A stretch of 64,000 nucleotides of DNA from Microbacterium sp. Marseille-Q6648. GTDB lineage: Bacteria > Actinomycetota > Actinomycetes > Actinomycetales > Microbacteriaceae. Within the stretch, counting starts at the first letter, position 1; every line of letters starts with the position of its first letter. The notes below the pieces were generated by a model, which was not told where the DNA came from, searched no databases, and saw nothing but the letters and a program-made list of their open reading frames with translations. Below, piece by piece: positions 8,666 through 18,222 of the stretch. The position numbers and the translations under genes were made by a program. The DNA is taken from the NCBI RefSeq assembly GCF_943181415.1, contig NZ_CALPBZ010000002.1, forward strand, positions 186,001-250,000, given 5' to 3'.

Positions 8666-10633
8666 GTGACCACCCCGCTCCAACCCCTGCTGCACGACGC
8701 GGTCGTCGTGCTGCGCGCCCCTGTCCAGGTCTGGTCGGATCGCACCGGCACCCTCGGCGACGGCGCCATCGACGGCGTCTACGCCGGTGACTGCCGCCTG
8801 GTCCGCGCGGCCCGCATCGAGGTCGGCGGACGCACCCCCGAGCACATCGCCACCGGTCTGCCCGGCAGCGATCGCGCGCGCTTCGACCACCTGCTGCGAG
8901 AGCTCGACGACGCCACCCCCGACCCCGGCGTGCGCCTGGTGGTGCATCGCGAGGTCGACGGCACGGGATGGAGCGAGAGCCTCGTCCTCGACAACCGCCG
9001 CCCCATCACCCTCACCACGACGGTGGCGGTGCGGATCACCCCCGAGCAGACACCCATGGACGTGGTCAAGCTCGGCCGGCGCGGGGTTGCGGCATCCGCT
9101 CGCATGGACGGCGACGCAGCGACGTGGTCGTCCCCCGACCTCGACGCCGCGCTGTCGGCGACGGGGCTCGAGATCGCGCTCGACGGCGGCGACATCGTCC
9201 TGCGCGCCGACGTCGCCGTCCCCGCGGACGCGTCGATCACGCTGGGCTGGCGGCTCGACGTGGTCGATCGCGCTCCCGTCGTCGGTCCCGCGACGGGAGT
9301 CGCCCCCTGGGCTCTCCCGGTCGTCGACGGTCCCGACGACCGACTCGCCCGCTGGGTCTCGCGCGCGCTCGACGACCTCGATGCACTGCGCATGACGGCG
9401 CAGGGGGGCGCCGAGCAGTTCATCGCCGCGGGCGCACCCTGGTTCTTCACGCTGTTCGGTCGCGATTCGCTCTGGACGGCCCGCTTCCTGCTGCCGCTGG
9501 GCACCGATCTCGCGCGCGACACGCTGCGGGTTCTCGCGGGCCTGCAGGGCACACGCATGGACGACCTGACCGCGCAGGAGCCGGGCAAGATCATGCACGA
9601 ACTGCGCCGCGCGGGCGTCTCGCTCGACGAGGACGGGGCCGAGCTGCCCCCGCTGTACTACGGGACCGTCGACGCGACGCCGCTGTGGATCCTGCTGCTG
9701 CACGACGCGTGGGAGTGGGGCCTGGCCGACGACGACGTGCGCGCGCTGGTGCCGACCCTCCGCGGCACCCTGGCGTGGATGCGCGACCACGGCGACGCCG
9801 ACGGCGACGGCCTGCTCGAGTACATCGACCGCGCCGGCACGGGCCTGGCCAACCAGGGGTGGAAGGATTCCGGCGACTCCATCCAGTGGAAGGACGGCAC
9901 CCTCGCCGAGGGACCGGTCGCCCTCGCCGAGGTGCAGGGGTACGCGTACGAGGCGGCGATGGCCGGCGCGCGGCTGCTCGACGCGTTCGGTGACGACCCC
10001 GCCGAGGCCGAGACCTGGCGCGCGTGGGCGGAGGCTCTGCGCGGACGCTTCCACGAGGCCTTCTGGGTGCAGGACGAGCGCGGGGCATACCCGGCCATCG
10101 CCCTCGACGGCGGCAAGCGTCCCGTCGACACCGTCACGTCCAACATCGGGCACCTGCTGGGCACGGGACTGCTCGACGACGCACAGGTGGACGAGGTCGT
10201 CGCGCGACTCACCGACCCGACGATGGACAGCGGCTACGGTCTGCGCACCATGTCGACCGCCTCCGCGCGCTACTGGCCGCTGAGCTACCACGGCGGATCG
10301 GTGTGGACCCACGACACGGCGATCGTGATCCGCGGCATGGTGCGCGCGGGGCGCGCGGCGGCGGCCGCACCGCTCGTGCAGGGCCTGCTGCGGGCGGCGA
10401 CAGCCTTCGAGTTCCGGATGCCGGAGCTGCACTCCGGGGACGGCGTGGACGACACCGCGACACCTGTCCCCTATCCCGCCGCGTGCCGCCCGCAGGCCTG
10501 GTCGGCGGCGGCCGCCGTCGAGGTGCTCGCCGCGGTCACCGGGCTGCGGCCCGGGGCCGACGGCGTGCGCACCGCCCCCATGCCCGGCTTCGAGGGCATC
10601 CGGGTGACGGGGCTGCCGCGCGCGGAGCGCTGA
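8666..10633 (+). CDS. Glycogen-debranching-enzyme-like (amylo-alpha-1,6-glucosidase family) glycosidase
   Basis: Cytoplasmic protein, 655 residues. An N-terminal beta-sandwich of the GDE N-terminal type (about residues 1-230) precedes an (alpha/alpha)6-toroid catalytic domain. Toroid motifs seen are FFTLFGRDSLWTAR (about residue 265), GDGLLEY and NQGWKDSGDSI (about residue 405-420). In this fold the acids sit in such Asp/Glu-rich loops. The GTG at 8666 has GGAAGG upstream. The family contains enzymes acting on glycogen branches and others of unproven specificity, so the RG-I context leaves the true substrate open. It is divergent from the 7441 LacI operon and shares its palindrome. Confidence 0.82.
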   Translation: MTTPLQPLLHDAVVVLRAPVQVWSDRTGTLGDGAIDGVYAGDCRLVRAARIEVGGRTPEHIATGLPGSDRARFDHLLRELDDATPDPGVRLVVHREVDGTGWSESLVLDNRRPITLTTTVAVRITPEQTPMDVVKLGRRGVAASARMDGDAATWSSPDLDAALSATGLEIALDGGDIVLRADVAVPADASITLGWRLDVVDRAPVVGPATGVAPWALPVVDGPDDRLARWVSRALDDLDALRMTAQGGAEQFIAAGAPWFFTLFGRDSLWTARFLLPLGTDLARDTLRVLAGLQGTRMDDLTAQEPGKIMHELRRAGVSLDEDGAELPPLYYGTVDATPLWILLLHDAWEWGLADDDVRALVPTLRGTLAWMRDHGDADGDGLLEYIDRAGTGLANQGWKDSGDSIQWKDGTLAEGPVALAEVQGYAYEAAMAGARLLDAFGDDPAEAETWRAWAEALRGRFHEAFWVQDERGAYPAIALDGGKRPVDTVTSNIGHLLGTGLLDDAQVDEVVARLTDPTMDSGYGLRTMSTASARYWPLSYHGGSVWTHDTAIVIRGMVRAGRAAAAAPLVQGLLRAATAFEFRMPELHSGDGVDDTATPVPYPAACRPQAWSAAAAVEVLAAVTGLRPGADGVRTAPMPGFEGIRVTGLPRAER

Positions 10634-10656
10634 CGCCGCAGTCCCACACGGAGTGC

Positions 10657-10693
10657 GTGAGGCCCGGCATCCGATGGGGATGCCGGGCCTCAC
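10657..10693. terminator. Bidirectional hairpin terminator
   Basis: A perfect 16-base stem (10657-10672 with 10678-10693) encloses a 5-base loop between the convergent glycosidase and RG-lyase genes. No long T run follows, as is common in high-GC actinobacteria. The stem carries the GGCATCC/GGATGCC word noted in the findings. Confidence 0.85.
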
Positions 10694-10726
10694 GGTCTCA
10701 CGGGACGTCCTATGTCACGGGACCCC

Positions 10727-13700
10727 TCACTTCACCTTGACCTTCACCTGGGCGGTGGTCGTCGCGGAGGTTCCCGCGGCGTTGACCAGTTCGCCCGTGT
10801 AGACGTAGGTGCCGTTGTCGCGTCCGGCGATCTCGACGGTCGCGACCTGCGCGTTCGGCGAGTCCGGCGAGAGCAGCTGCGTCGAGATGAGCTCGCCGTT
10901 CTCGTACAGACGGAACACCGACGCGTTGGTGCCGCGGTGCACGTCCATCGAGACGGTGTAGAACCCGTCCTTCCGGCCGTCGTGGATGGTGAGGACGCCG
11001 CGCGCCGGGGCCTGGTCGGCACCCTCGTCCTCGTACACCAGCAACTGCACCGTCTTGACGGCGACGAGACCGTCGTGGTTGACCGCCCGCACCGTGTAGG
11101 TGTGGGTGCCGGCGAGTCCGGCCAGGTCGATCATGTCACCGGGCGCGACGGGTTCGCCGTCGAACGCGATGTCGAGGTTGCGGATGCCGGACTCCGGGTC
11201 CTCGGCGACGGCCGCCACGGTGAGCGACCCGCTGTCGGCCAGCAGGGTCCCGTCGGCGGGCATCCCCGAGATCACCGGAGCGGTGTCGTCCGAGCCGCCG
11301 GCCGGAGCGCCGGTGACGGCGATGGACGGCAGCGGGGCCGCATCCATCCCCTCCCCGATGAAGAAGCTCGGGTGCGGCGGCTGGTTGTACCCGGTGTTCT
11401 GCCACGCCACGGCGACCCGGTACTGCAGGTCGTGCATGAGCGTGGGGATCCGGATGCCGGTTTCGGCGGTGGTGGAGTAGATCCGCAGCTCCGACGAATC
11501 CGCCGAGCGCCACGCGATCTCTTCGCGCCAGTCGCCGAAGAGGTCGCCCTGGACGTTCGGAGTGCCCTTCGTGCCGTTGTTGGAGCGCGCTCCCTCGTCG
11601 GCAAGGATCACCTCTTCCGTCCCGGTCTCCCAGTTCCACTTCGAGATCGTGGGATACCCCTGGTAGGCGGCCTCGTCGAAGCTGTGATCGACGATCTCGC
11701 GGAGCGGGTCGCCGTCGAACCAGGCGAGGAAGTTGGCGGCAGGGATGCTGCTGCCGATCCGCTCGCCCGAGGCCGACATCAGGTAGCCCTCCCGGGTGTT
11801 CCAGGCGGCGTCGCCGCCGACGGCCCATCCCTCGGCGCCGTCGTGACGCGGGTCGATGTCGCCTGCGGCTGCGCGGCCCGTGTCGCGGTCGGCGGGGATG
11901 TCCCACAGGATCTCACCGGTGCGCGCGTCGCGCATGGTGGCGCCGCGGTTGCCGGACGCGGTCATGTTCTCGTGCGCGGAGAAGATCTCCAGGCCCGGGC
12001 GGGACGGATCGAGATCCGAGACGTGCTGCGCGTCGCCGTGGCCGAGGCCGGTGGCGTAGAGCAGTTCGCCGTCGTCGTCGATCGTGGCGGATCCGAAGAC
12101 CACCTCGTCCTTGCTGTCGCCGTCGACGTCCGCGACCGACAGCGAGTGGTACCCCTCGCCGTACAGCCCCTCCATTCCCTCGTCGTTCGAGTCGGCGACC
12201 CAGCGCTCGCTGAGCTGCCGGCCGTCGAAGTCGTACGCGGCCACCACCGCGCGGGTGTAGTACCCGCGGCTGAAGATCGCGCTCGGCTTCTCGCCGTCGA
12301 GGTAGGCCACGCCCGCCAGGAACCGGTCAACCCGGTTGCCGTAGGTGTCGCCCCACGAGCCGACGTCGCCCCGCGCGGGGGTGTAGTCGATCGTGTCGAG
12401 GGCCGCTCCGGTCTCGCCGTCGAAGACGGTGAGGTACTCCGGGCCGGTGAGGACGTATCCCGAGCTGTTGCGGTGGTCGGCGCTGGCGTTGCCGATCGGC
12501 TGACCGACGCCGTCGATCGTGCCGTCGCCGGTCTTCACGATCATCTCGCTGGACCCGTCGCCGTCGAAGTCGTACACCATGTGGTGCGTGTAGTGCGCTC
12601 CGGCGCGGATGTTCACGCCCAGATCGACCCGCCACAGCCGCGTGCCGTCGAGGCGGTACGCGTCGAGGTACACGTTGCCGGTGTAGCCCGCCTGCGAGTT
12701 GTCCTTCGCGTTGGACGGGTACCACTTCACGATGTACTCGTACGTCCCGTCGCCGTCCACGTCGCCGACGCTGACGTCGTTCGCCGAGTACGAGTAGGGC
12801 TGGCCGTCCTTCGTGTACGCGTCCGCGGGCTTCTGCAGCGGAAGCGACAGGTAGGCCGAGGACTGCACGCCGAACGCGTCGGTCTCGGTGGTCTCGACGT
12901 CGTTCAGCACCTTCGTGATGAAGTAGGTCGAGTCCGCATCGCCGTCGGCGTCCCGCAGGTTCGTCGAGTCCGTGACGGGCTCGTCGGTGATCCGGTCGCC
13001 GTCGCGGTAGACGTGGAAGGCCACGGATGCCGGGTCGGTGCCCAGCAGTCGCCAGGTGACGAGGTTGCCCTCATCGGTGGCCATCGCGTGACCCGCGCGG
13101 TCGAGGTACTCCGCCTGCCGCTGCAGGACGGTGACCGCCTCGGTGGCCAGCTGATCGGATGCCGGTCCTGTGCCGCCCGCGTTCACCGCGATCACCGTGT
13201 AGTAGTACGGGATCGTGGTGAGCACATCGGCGGCGTCGACGAACCGGTTGGTCTCGGCGATGCCGACCAGGTCGCCCTGCTCGCCTTCCACCTCGGAGCG
13301 GAACACCAGGTAGGACAGGGCCGAGACCGGCTCCGCCCACGAGATCTCGATCTCGCGCTCCTCGATGCGCTCCACGCCCAGGTTGGTCGGTGCGGTGGGG
13401 GCTTCGACGTCGGGGTCGACGAACGACACCTCCACCTCGGGCGACGGCACCGACTCGAGGTCGGTCTGGTCGACCGCGGTGACGTAGTAGGTGTAGTCGA
13501 GTCCGACGCGTGCCGTGGTGTCGGCGTACTCCGGCTCGGTCGTCGATGCGACCTTCACCGGGTCGGCGTCGAACGGCGACTGGCGGTAGACGTTCCACGA
13601 CAGGTCGGGTTCGGCATCCCACGCCAGCGACACGCTCGGCGCCGCCGGGTCGGTGTCCACCGACACCGCCTCGAGCCCGGTCGGGCCGAGGAGGATCGGC

Positions 13701-16700
13701 GTGACCTCGAGGCCGTTGAAACGTGTGCCCGACGCGGCGCCGTACGCCTCGACGTTGAGCTGCCCGTCGGTGACGAGGAACGGTCCGCGGAGGGTCTCGT
13801 TGACGCTGCCGCGGCCGGCGTTGCCGGAGCCCGCCTCCTTGCCCTCGATCCGGAAGCTGGTGCGGCTGCTGCCGATCCAGTCTCCGGAGTACGTCTTCAC
13901 CGAGTACGTGCCGTTGGGCACATCCAGGCTGAACGTGCCGCCGTCGCCCGGCAGCAGGAAGTCGCGCACGAGGTCGTTGGCCGCTCCCCCGGCATCCCCG
14001 CGGTCACGACCGCCCCATCCGGCGCGGTCGACGCCGTAGCCGCGCTCGGCCGAGTACACCATCTGGTCGGTGACCTCGGTATAGCCGGGCATCAGCGGGT
14101 TGCCGGTCAGCTGGAGGTCGAACTTGTACAGCGCCTGCTTCGTGGTGAAGGTGACCACGTTGCTGGGCTCGGAGTCGCCCCGGCCGTTGACGGCCACCAC
14201 CTGATACCGGTAACCGGTGCCCTCGGCCAGTCCCTGCACGATGGAGCTCGTCTGGGTGACCATGCCCACGAGCGCCCAGGCGGGGTCGGGGTCGGCGACG
14301 GCCTGACGGTAGATCTTGTAGATGTCCGCCGTGGGCGCGGCTTCCCACCGCAGGGTGGCGCCGCCGTTGCTGATCGCGCCGGCGACGAGGTTCTCGGGTG
14401 CCGGGGGCACCTCGGCGGGCGGTTCGATGTCGACGACGTCCTCGGCGAGCGGGTCGGCCAGGTCGGCGACGTCCTGCGCGATGAGGCGGGCCATCTGGAT
14501 GGCGCCGTACTCCTGGAAGTGCGTGTCGTCGACGGTGCCCGCGGGACGGTTCGGGAACACGCCCGGATCCACGTGCAGGAAGACCGCCTTGGCCGCCTCG
14601 GGACCGATCTCGTTCAGGTACGCACGGGACGAGGCCGACAGGTCGACCAGGAGGACGTCCTCCTCGACGGCGAGCTCGGTCATCTTCGCCACGTACTCCG
14701 GGAAGCTGACGTTGAACTGGCCCGTCTCGGGGTCGAAGCTGCGACGTGAGACCGGGGTGACCAACACAGGGGTGCCGCCGCGCTGGCGGGTGCCCTCGAC
14801 GTAGACCCGCAGGTACTCCTTGTAGTCCTCCGGGCTGGCGTAGCGATCGTCGACCCCCTGAGTGGCGTCGTTGTGGCCGAACTGGATGAACTGGTAGTCG
14901 CCCGGGCGGATCGCGCGCAGGATCTCGTCGAGCCGGCCCTGCGTGATGAAGTTCTTCGACGACCGCCCGCCGATCGCGTGGTTGGCGAAGGCGATGTCGT
15001 CGGCGAAGAACCGGTCGATCATCTGACCCCAGCCCGCCTGCGGGGCGTACGCGATCGGGTCGTAGGTCTGCACCGTCGAATCGCCCGAGATGTACACCGT
15101 CGGGATCGCTCCGGCCAGCCGCTGCGGCATCCGGGTGATCGTCAGCGCGTTGAGGGATGCCGCGTCTCCGCCGAACTGCAGCGTGAGACGGCCGTCCACC
15201 AGCGCGATCGGGAACGACATCTCGAGGTACGAGCCCGCAGCCTGCGGGTTGGCCTGCACCTTGGCGATCGACTCGGCCGTGACCGTGGTCGTGGTGGGGC
15301 TGATCTCGTCACCCGCGACGAGCTGGACCGAGTAGTCGCCCGCTCCCAGGTCGACCTCGAAGGTGGATCCCGCCACGGCGACGAAGTCGCTGCGGAGCGC
15401 GTCGTCGGTGCCGCGGTCGACGTCGGCGCCCTCGGCGGGCGCGGTCGTGAACCCGTAGCCCCATTCCTCGAGGTAGCCGGTCGCGGCGGTCACCGGCAGC
15501 GCGCCGTCGGTGACCGCGCCCGGACCGAAGTCGAACGTGACCGTATCGCCCTCGGGCAGCGGGTCGGGTGCGACGTAGACGGCCGAGTCGACGGTCGCCG
15601 CAGCCGAACCGGCGGCGTTGCTCGCCGTCACCCGGTAGGTCCACGCCTGGTCGGTGTCGACACCGCTGTCGGTGTAGCCGGGCACGTCGAGCGTCGCCAG
15701 GGGGACGAAGTCCTCGGTGCCGACGGCGGCGCGCGCGACGGCGTACGACTCGGCGTTCGCGACCGCCGACCACGTCAGCGACACGGAGTCGGTCGTGACG
15801 GCGGCCACGGCGAGGTCGGAGGGAGCCTCGGGACGCGCGAGTTCGGGGATCTCGCCGCTCAGCACGCTCGCGCTCTGAGCCGACGCGCGGTCGTATGCCG
15901 AGACGGCGACGACGGCGTAGGCGTACGAGCCGCCGACCGTCACGGTGGTGTCGGTGAACGCGGCGTCCGCGACGTCCGCGGCGATCGGGGCGAACTCGCC
16001 CACCGAATCGCCGGCGACGTCGGCGCGGAGCACGGTGTAGGTCGCGGCATCCGCCACCTGGTCCCACGTCAGCGCGACGCCGTTCCAGGCGACGCTCGTG
16101 ATGGTGGTTCCGGTGGGCGCGTCGGGAACGACGGGCTCGACCTCGATGCCGTTGATGTAGGTGCCCAGACCCGTTCCGGTCAGGGTGATGTCGAGACGCC
16201 CGTCGGTCACCTCGGCGCGGAAGGTGCGCTCGGCGTTGCCGCCTCCGGGGCTGGTGAAGCGCGTGCCGTCGCCGTCCTCGAGGGCGACCGTGGCGTTGGT
16301 GGTCGACGTGCCGGGCAGGGCATCGCCGATCGAGACGGTGACGTCGTAGACGTCTGCGGGGACGTCGACGGCGAACTTCCATGCCGTCGAGGCGAGGAAG
16401 TCGCCGAGCATGGGATCGGGGTTGCTGCCGGTGCGGTCGCGCGAGAACAGCGCGCTGCCGGTCACCTCCACGATGCCGTATCCCGCCTCCTCGGTGTAGA
16501 GCGTGGTCGCGTCGACCTCGTTCCAGCCGTCGGCGACCGGGCTCGTTCCCGTGCCGAAGTCGAACAGGTACGCCCCGTTCTCGTCGGGCTCGAGAGCGGC
16601 GGCCGCACCGGCGGGCACGGCGGCCAGCAGTGCGCCGACGACAGCGGCGGCGGTGGCGGCGGCGGTGATCCGCCGGCCCTGGACGGTCGTGCGGCGGGGC

Positions 16701-16759
16701 GGCGCGAACGCCACGTGCTCGTGTCTGACGGCTTGCGGCCGCTCGGACGGATAGGGCAC
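10727..16759 (-). CDS. Secreted bifunctional rhamnogalacturonan acetylesterase (CE12) and rhamnogalacturonan lyase (PL11)
   Basis: Multidomain extracellular enzyme of 2010 residues. A long N-region signal peptide ends near AGAAAALEPDENG (about residue 55). Then come a malectin-like domain, two fibronectin-III domains and a second malectin-like domain that leads into an SGNH esterase at about 550-770. The esterase has GDSTVQ for the catalytic serine, FGHND for block III and DDTHF for the Asp/His pair. After it come a fibronectin-III domain, a third malectin-like domain, two more fibronectin-III domains and a PL11 eight-bladed propeller at about 1213-1811. The propeller has the many DVDGDGTYEY-type calcium loops typical of YesW/YesX. 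Ig-like domains end the protein. GTG 16759 is chosen for the AAGGAGG site 4 bases upstream. It would deacetylate and cut the RG-I backbone outside the cell. No sortase signal or C-terminal anchor is visible. Confidence 0.93.
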   Translation of the reverse strand: MPYPSERPQAVRHEHVAFAPPRRTTVQGRRITAAATAAAVVGALLAAVPAGAAAALEPDENGAYLFDFGTGTSPVADGWNEVDATTLYTEEAGYGIVEVTGSALFSRDRTGSNPDPMLGDFLASTAWKFAVDVPADVYDVTVSIGDALPGTSTTNATVALEDGDGTRFTSPGGGNAERTFRAEVTDGRLDITLTGTGLGTYINGIEVEPVVPDAPTGTTITSVAWNGVALTWDQVADAATYTVLRADVAGDSVGEFAPIAADVADAAFTDTTVTVGGSYAYAVVAVSAYDRASAQSASVLSGEIPELARPEAPSDLAVAAVTTDSVSLTWSAVANAESYAVARAAVGTEDFVPLATLDVPGYTDSGVDTDQAWTYRVTASNAAGSAAATVDSAVYVAPDPLPEGDTVTFDFGPGAVTDGALPVTAATGYLEEWGYGFTTAPAEGADVDRGTDDALRSDFVAVAGSTFEVDLGAGDYSVQLVAGDEISPTTTTVTAESIAKVQANPQAAGSYLEMSFPIALVDGRLTLQFGGDAASLNALTITRMPQRLAGAIPTVYISGDSTVQTYDPIAYAPQAGWGQMIDRFFADDIAFANHAIGGRSSKNFITQGRLDEILRAIRPGDYQFIQFGHNDATQGVDDRYASPEDYKEYLRVYVEGTRQRGGTPVLVTPVSRRSFDPETGQFNVSFPEYVAKMTELAVEEDVLLVDLSASSRAYLNEIGPEAAKAVFLHVDPGVFPNRPAGTVDDTHFQEYGAIQMARLIAQDVADLADPLAEDVVDIEPPAEVPPAPENLVAGAISNGGATLRWEAAPTADIYKIYRQAVADPDPAWALVGMVTQTSSIVQGLAEGTGYRYQVVAVNGRGDSEPSNVVTFTTKQALYKFDLQLTGNPLMPGYTEVTDQMVYSAERGYGVDRAGWGGRDRGDAGGAANDLVRDFLLPGDGGTFSLDVPNGTYSVKTYSGDWIGSSRTSFRIEGKEAGSGNAGRGSVNETLRGPFLVTDGQLNVEAYGAASGTRFNGLEVTPILLGPTGLEAVSVDTDPAAPSVSLAWDAEPDLSWNVYRQSPFDADPVKVASTTEPEYADTTARVGLDYTYYVTAVDQTDLESVPSPEVEVSFVDPDVEAPTAPTNLGVERIEEREIEISWAEPVSALSYLVFRSEVEGEQGDLVGIAETNRFVDAADVLTTIPYYYTVIAVNAGGTGPASDQLATEAVTVLQRQAEYLDRAGHAMATDEGNLVTWRLLGTDPASVAFHVYRDGDRITDEPVTDSTNLRDADGDADSTYFITKVLNDVETTETDAFGVQSSAYLSLPLQKPADAYTKDGQPYSYSANDVSVGDVDGDGTYEYIVKWYPSNAKDNSQAGYTGNVYLDAYRLDGTRLWRVDLGVNIRAGAHYTHHMVYDFDGDGSSEMIVKTGDGTIDGVGQPIGNASADHRNSSGYVLTGPEYLTVFDGETGAALDTIDYTPARGDVGSWGDTYGNRVDRFLAGVAYLDGEKPSAIFSRGYYTRAVVAAYDFDGRQLSERWVADSNDEGMEGLYGEGYHSLSVADVDGDSKDEVVFGSATIDDDGELLYATGLGHGDAQHVSDLDPSRPGLEIFSAHENMTASGNRGATMRDARTGEILWDIPADRDTGRAAAGDIDPRHDGAEGWAVGGDAAWNTREGYLMSASGERIGSSIPAANFLAWFDGDPLREIVDHSFDEAAYQGYPTISKWNWETGTEEVILADEGARSNNGTKGTPNVQGDLFGDWREEIAWRSADSSELRIYSTTAETGIRIPTLMHDLQYRVAVAWQNTGYNQPPHPSFFIGEGMDAAPLPSIAVTGAPAGGSDDTAPVISGMPADGTLLADSGSLTVAAVAEDPESGIRNLDIAFDGEPVAPGDMIDLAGLAGTHTYTVRAVNHDGLVAVKTVQLLVYEDEGADQAPARGVLTIHDGRKDGFYTVSMDVHRGTNASVFRLYENGELISTQLLSPDSPNAQVATVEIAGRDNGTYVYTGELVNAAGTSATTTAQVKVKVK

Positions 16760-16896
16760 GGTTCCTCCTTGTGTCTGCATCGGCAAAGGAGCGACGACGT
16801 CGCTGCGGTGCGGCGTCTCTCGCGGTGAACCGGGCGCGTACGGACTCGAGCCCTGAGGTGTCGTTCCCGCCGGCGGCCCGGTGGGAGCAACTCGCC

Positions 16897-16910
16897 GGAA
16901 AACGCATTCC
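16897..16910. promoter_or_regulatory. LacI-type operator (GGAAAACGCATTCC)
   Basis: Inverted repeat of the GGAAANCGNTTNCC family, 137 bases upstream of the RG-lyase start. One half-site base departs from symmetry, so it is weaker than the others. Confidence 0.5.
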
Positions 16911-16965
16911 CAGCGAACGCTCAGAAGTCTCGCATGGACGGGTCGGGATTGGCAAGGGCTTTCCC

Positions 16966-16976
16966 GAAACGTTTTC
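16966..16976. promoter_or_regulatory. LacI-type operator core (GAAACGTTTTC)
   Basis: Near-symmetric AAACGTTT core in the RG-lyase/LacI divergent region. The arms resemble the sites at 30536 and 30400. Confidence 0.6.
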
Positions 16977-17031
16977 CCCGCGGCGGCCGCCGGGTTGCGC
17001 AGGCGTGGACGCGTGGCCTAACCTCAGCCGC

Positions 17032-17041
17032 GAAACGTTTC
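17032..17041. promoter_or_regulatory. LacI-type operator core (GAAACGTTTC)
   Basis: Perfect 10-base palindrome with its centre about 66 bases from the 16966 site. Two sites this close to the regulator gene at 17209 suggest autoregulation. Confidence 0.6.
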
Positions 17042-17208
17042 TGTGTCCACGCCGGCGTGATTACGGACCTCGCCGGCAGGGGACGACCCGCGTCCGCGCG
17101 GGCGGCGGCCCGGGCCGCCGGCACCGGCCGTTCCGCGGTGCGCCGCGGGCGGCCACCGTACGATGAAGGCACCCGCAGCGGGTGAAGCGACGAAGCGAGG
17201 GCGAGGCG

Positions 17209-18222
17209 ATGAAGCGAGTCGGCATCCGTGACGTCGCCGAGCACGCGGGGGTCTCGATCAGCACCGTCTCGAACGCGCTCAACCGCCCCGGCACCGTCAG
17301 CGAGCAGCTCGTGACCCGCGTGCGGTCGGCTGCGGACCAGCTCGGCTACGTCCCGCTCCAGGCGGCGCAGCAGCTGCGGGCCGGGCGCAGCGGCCTCCTC
17401 GGCATGACCGTCATCAACATCGCAAACCCGTTCTTCGCCGAGATGGTCGCCGGCGCCGAAGACGCCGCCTCGGCTGCCGGCATGCGGGTGCTCGTCGGCA
17501 ACAGCAGCGACGACGCCGGCAAGGAGCGGGACCACCTCGAGCTGTTCGAGCGCGTGCAGGTCGAAGGCGCGCTGGTCAGCCCGTTCGGGCAGACCCGGCC
17601 GTGGCTGGACAGACTCCGCCGCCGCGGCATCCCCGTCGTCCTCGTCGACGCCGTCGACGACACCGGGCAATCGCCGTCGGTGTCGTTCGACGATGTCGCC
17701 GGCGGCCGGCTCGCCGCCGAGCATCTGCTGTCGACCGGACGTCGGCGCCTCGCGTTCGTCGGCGCCCGGGAAGAGGTGCGGCAGGTGCGGGAGCGGCTCG
17801 CCGGCGCCCGCGCGGCGGTCGCCGCCCATCCCGGCGCGACGATCGAGCCGATCTGGACCCGCCGGACCACGTCGGAGCTCGGCCGCGCCTTCGGCGAGCA
17901 GATCGCCGACCGCTCCCCCGGCGACCGACCCGACGGCATCGTGACCTCCAACGACCATCTCGCGATCGGCCTGCTGCACGGTCTGGTCACGCGCGGCGTG
18001 CGCGTGCCCGAGGACATCGCGGTCGTGGGATACGACGACATCGAGTTCGCAGCGATCGCCGCCGTCCCGCTCACCTCGGTCCGTCAGCCCGCGCGAGAGA
18101 TGGGCCGCACCGCGGCGGAGATGCTCCTGGCCCGCGTGAACGGCGACGACCACCAACAGCTCGGAAGCGTCGTCTACCAGCCCGAGCTCATCGTGCGCGC
18201 CTCGACCGGCGGGCACGCCTGA
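17209..18222 (+). CDS. LacI-family transcriptional regulator
   Basis: Regulator of 337 residues. The helix-turn-helix is VGIRDVAEHAGVSISTVSNA near the start. A hinge helix (LQAAQQLRAGRSGLLG) and a ligand domain ending in AVVGYDDIEFAAIAAVPLTS follow. The ATG at 17209 was preferred to a GTG at 17182, because the helix-turn-helix then begins at the usual position and a GAGGGCGAGG stretch lies upstream. It is divergent from the RG-lyase gene and abuts, stop to stop, the CE12 esterase gene. It is a prime candidate for binding the GGAAANCGNTTNCC operators spread over the window. The effector is probably an RG-I-derived oligosaccharide or unsaturated sugar (inference). Confidence 0.92.
   Translation: MKRVGIRDVAEHAGVSISTVSNALNRPGTVSEQLVTRVRSAADQLGYVPLQAAQQLRAGRSGLLGMTVINIANPFFAEMVAGAEDAASAAGMRVLVGNSSDDAGKERDHLELFERVQVEGALVSPFGQTRPWLDRLRRRGIPVVLVDAVDDTGQSPSVSFDDVAGGRLAAEHLLSTGRRRLAFVGAREEVRQVRERLAGARAAVAAHPGATIEPIWTRRTTSELGRAFGEQIADRSPGDRPDGIVTSNDHLAIGLLHGLVTRGVRVPEDIAVVGYDDIEFAAIAAVPLTSVRQPAREMGRTAAEMLLARVNGDDHQQLGSVVYQPELIVRASTGGHA

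Larger units (their letters stand above)
16760..17208. promoter_or_regulatory. Divergent promoter region of RG-lyase and LacI genes
   Basis: Non-coding stretch of 449 bases with several operator-like sites, annotated separately. Near the LacI gene it also holds a perfect GC-only palindrome at 17103-17120 of unknown meaning. No small gene with a convincing ribosome site was found in it. Confidence 0.6.

Noticed and set aside
8666-10633. Assignment of the glycosidase as a true glycogen debranching enzyme of central metabolism
   Set aside because: The family includes other activities, and the gene is under a local LacI operator rather than beside glycogen genes.
10712-16828. Very long open frames on the + strand (10712-14749 and 14873-16828) opposite the CE12-PL11 gene
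   Set aside because: They are rich in Arg/Gly/Val with no domains or membrane segments and mirror the codon pattern of the opposite strand. The minus strand has clear enzyme domains and a ribosome site.
17103-17120. Perfect GC-only palindrome as a terminator or operator
   Set aside because: It has no loop and lies 89 bases upstream of a gene start, not after a gene. In DNA this GC-rich such palindromes arise by chance.
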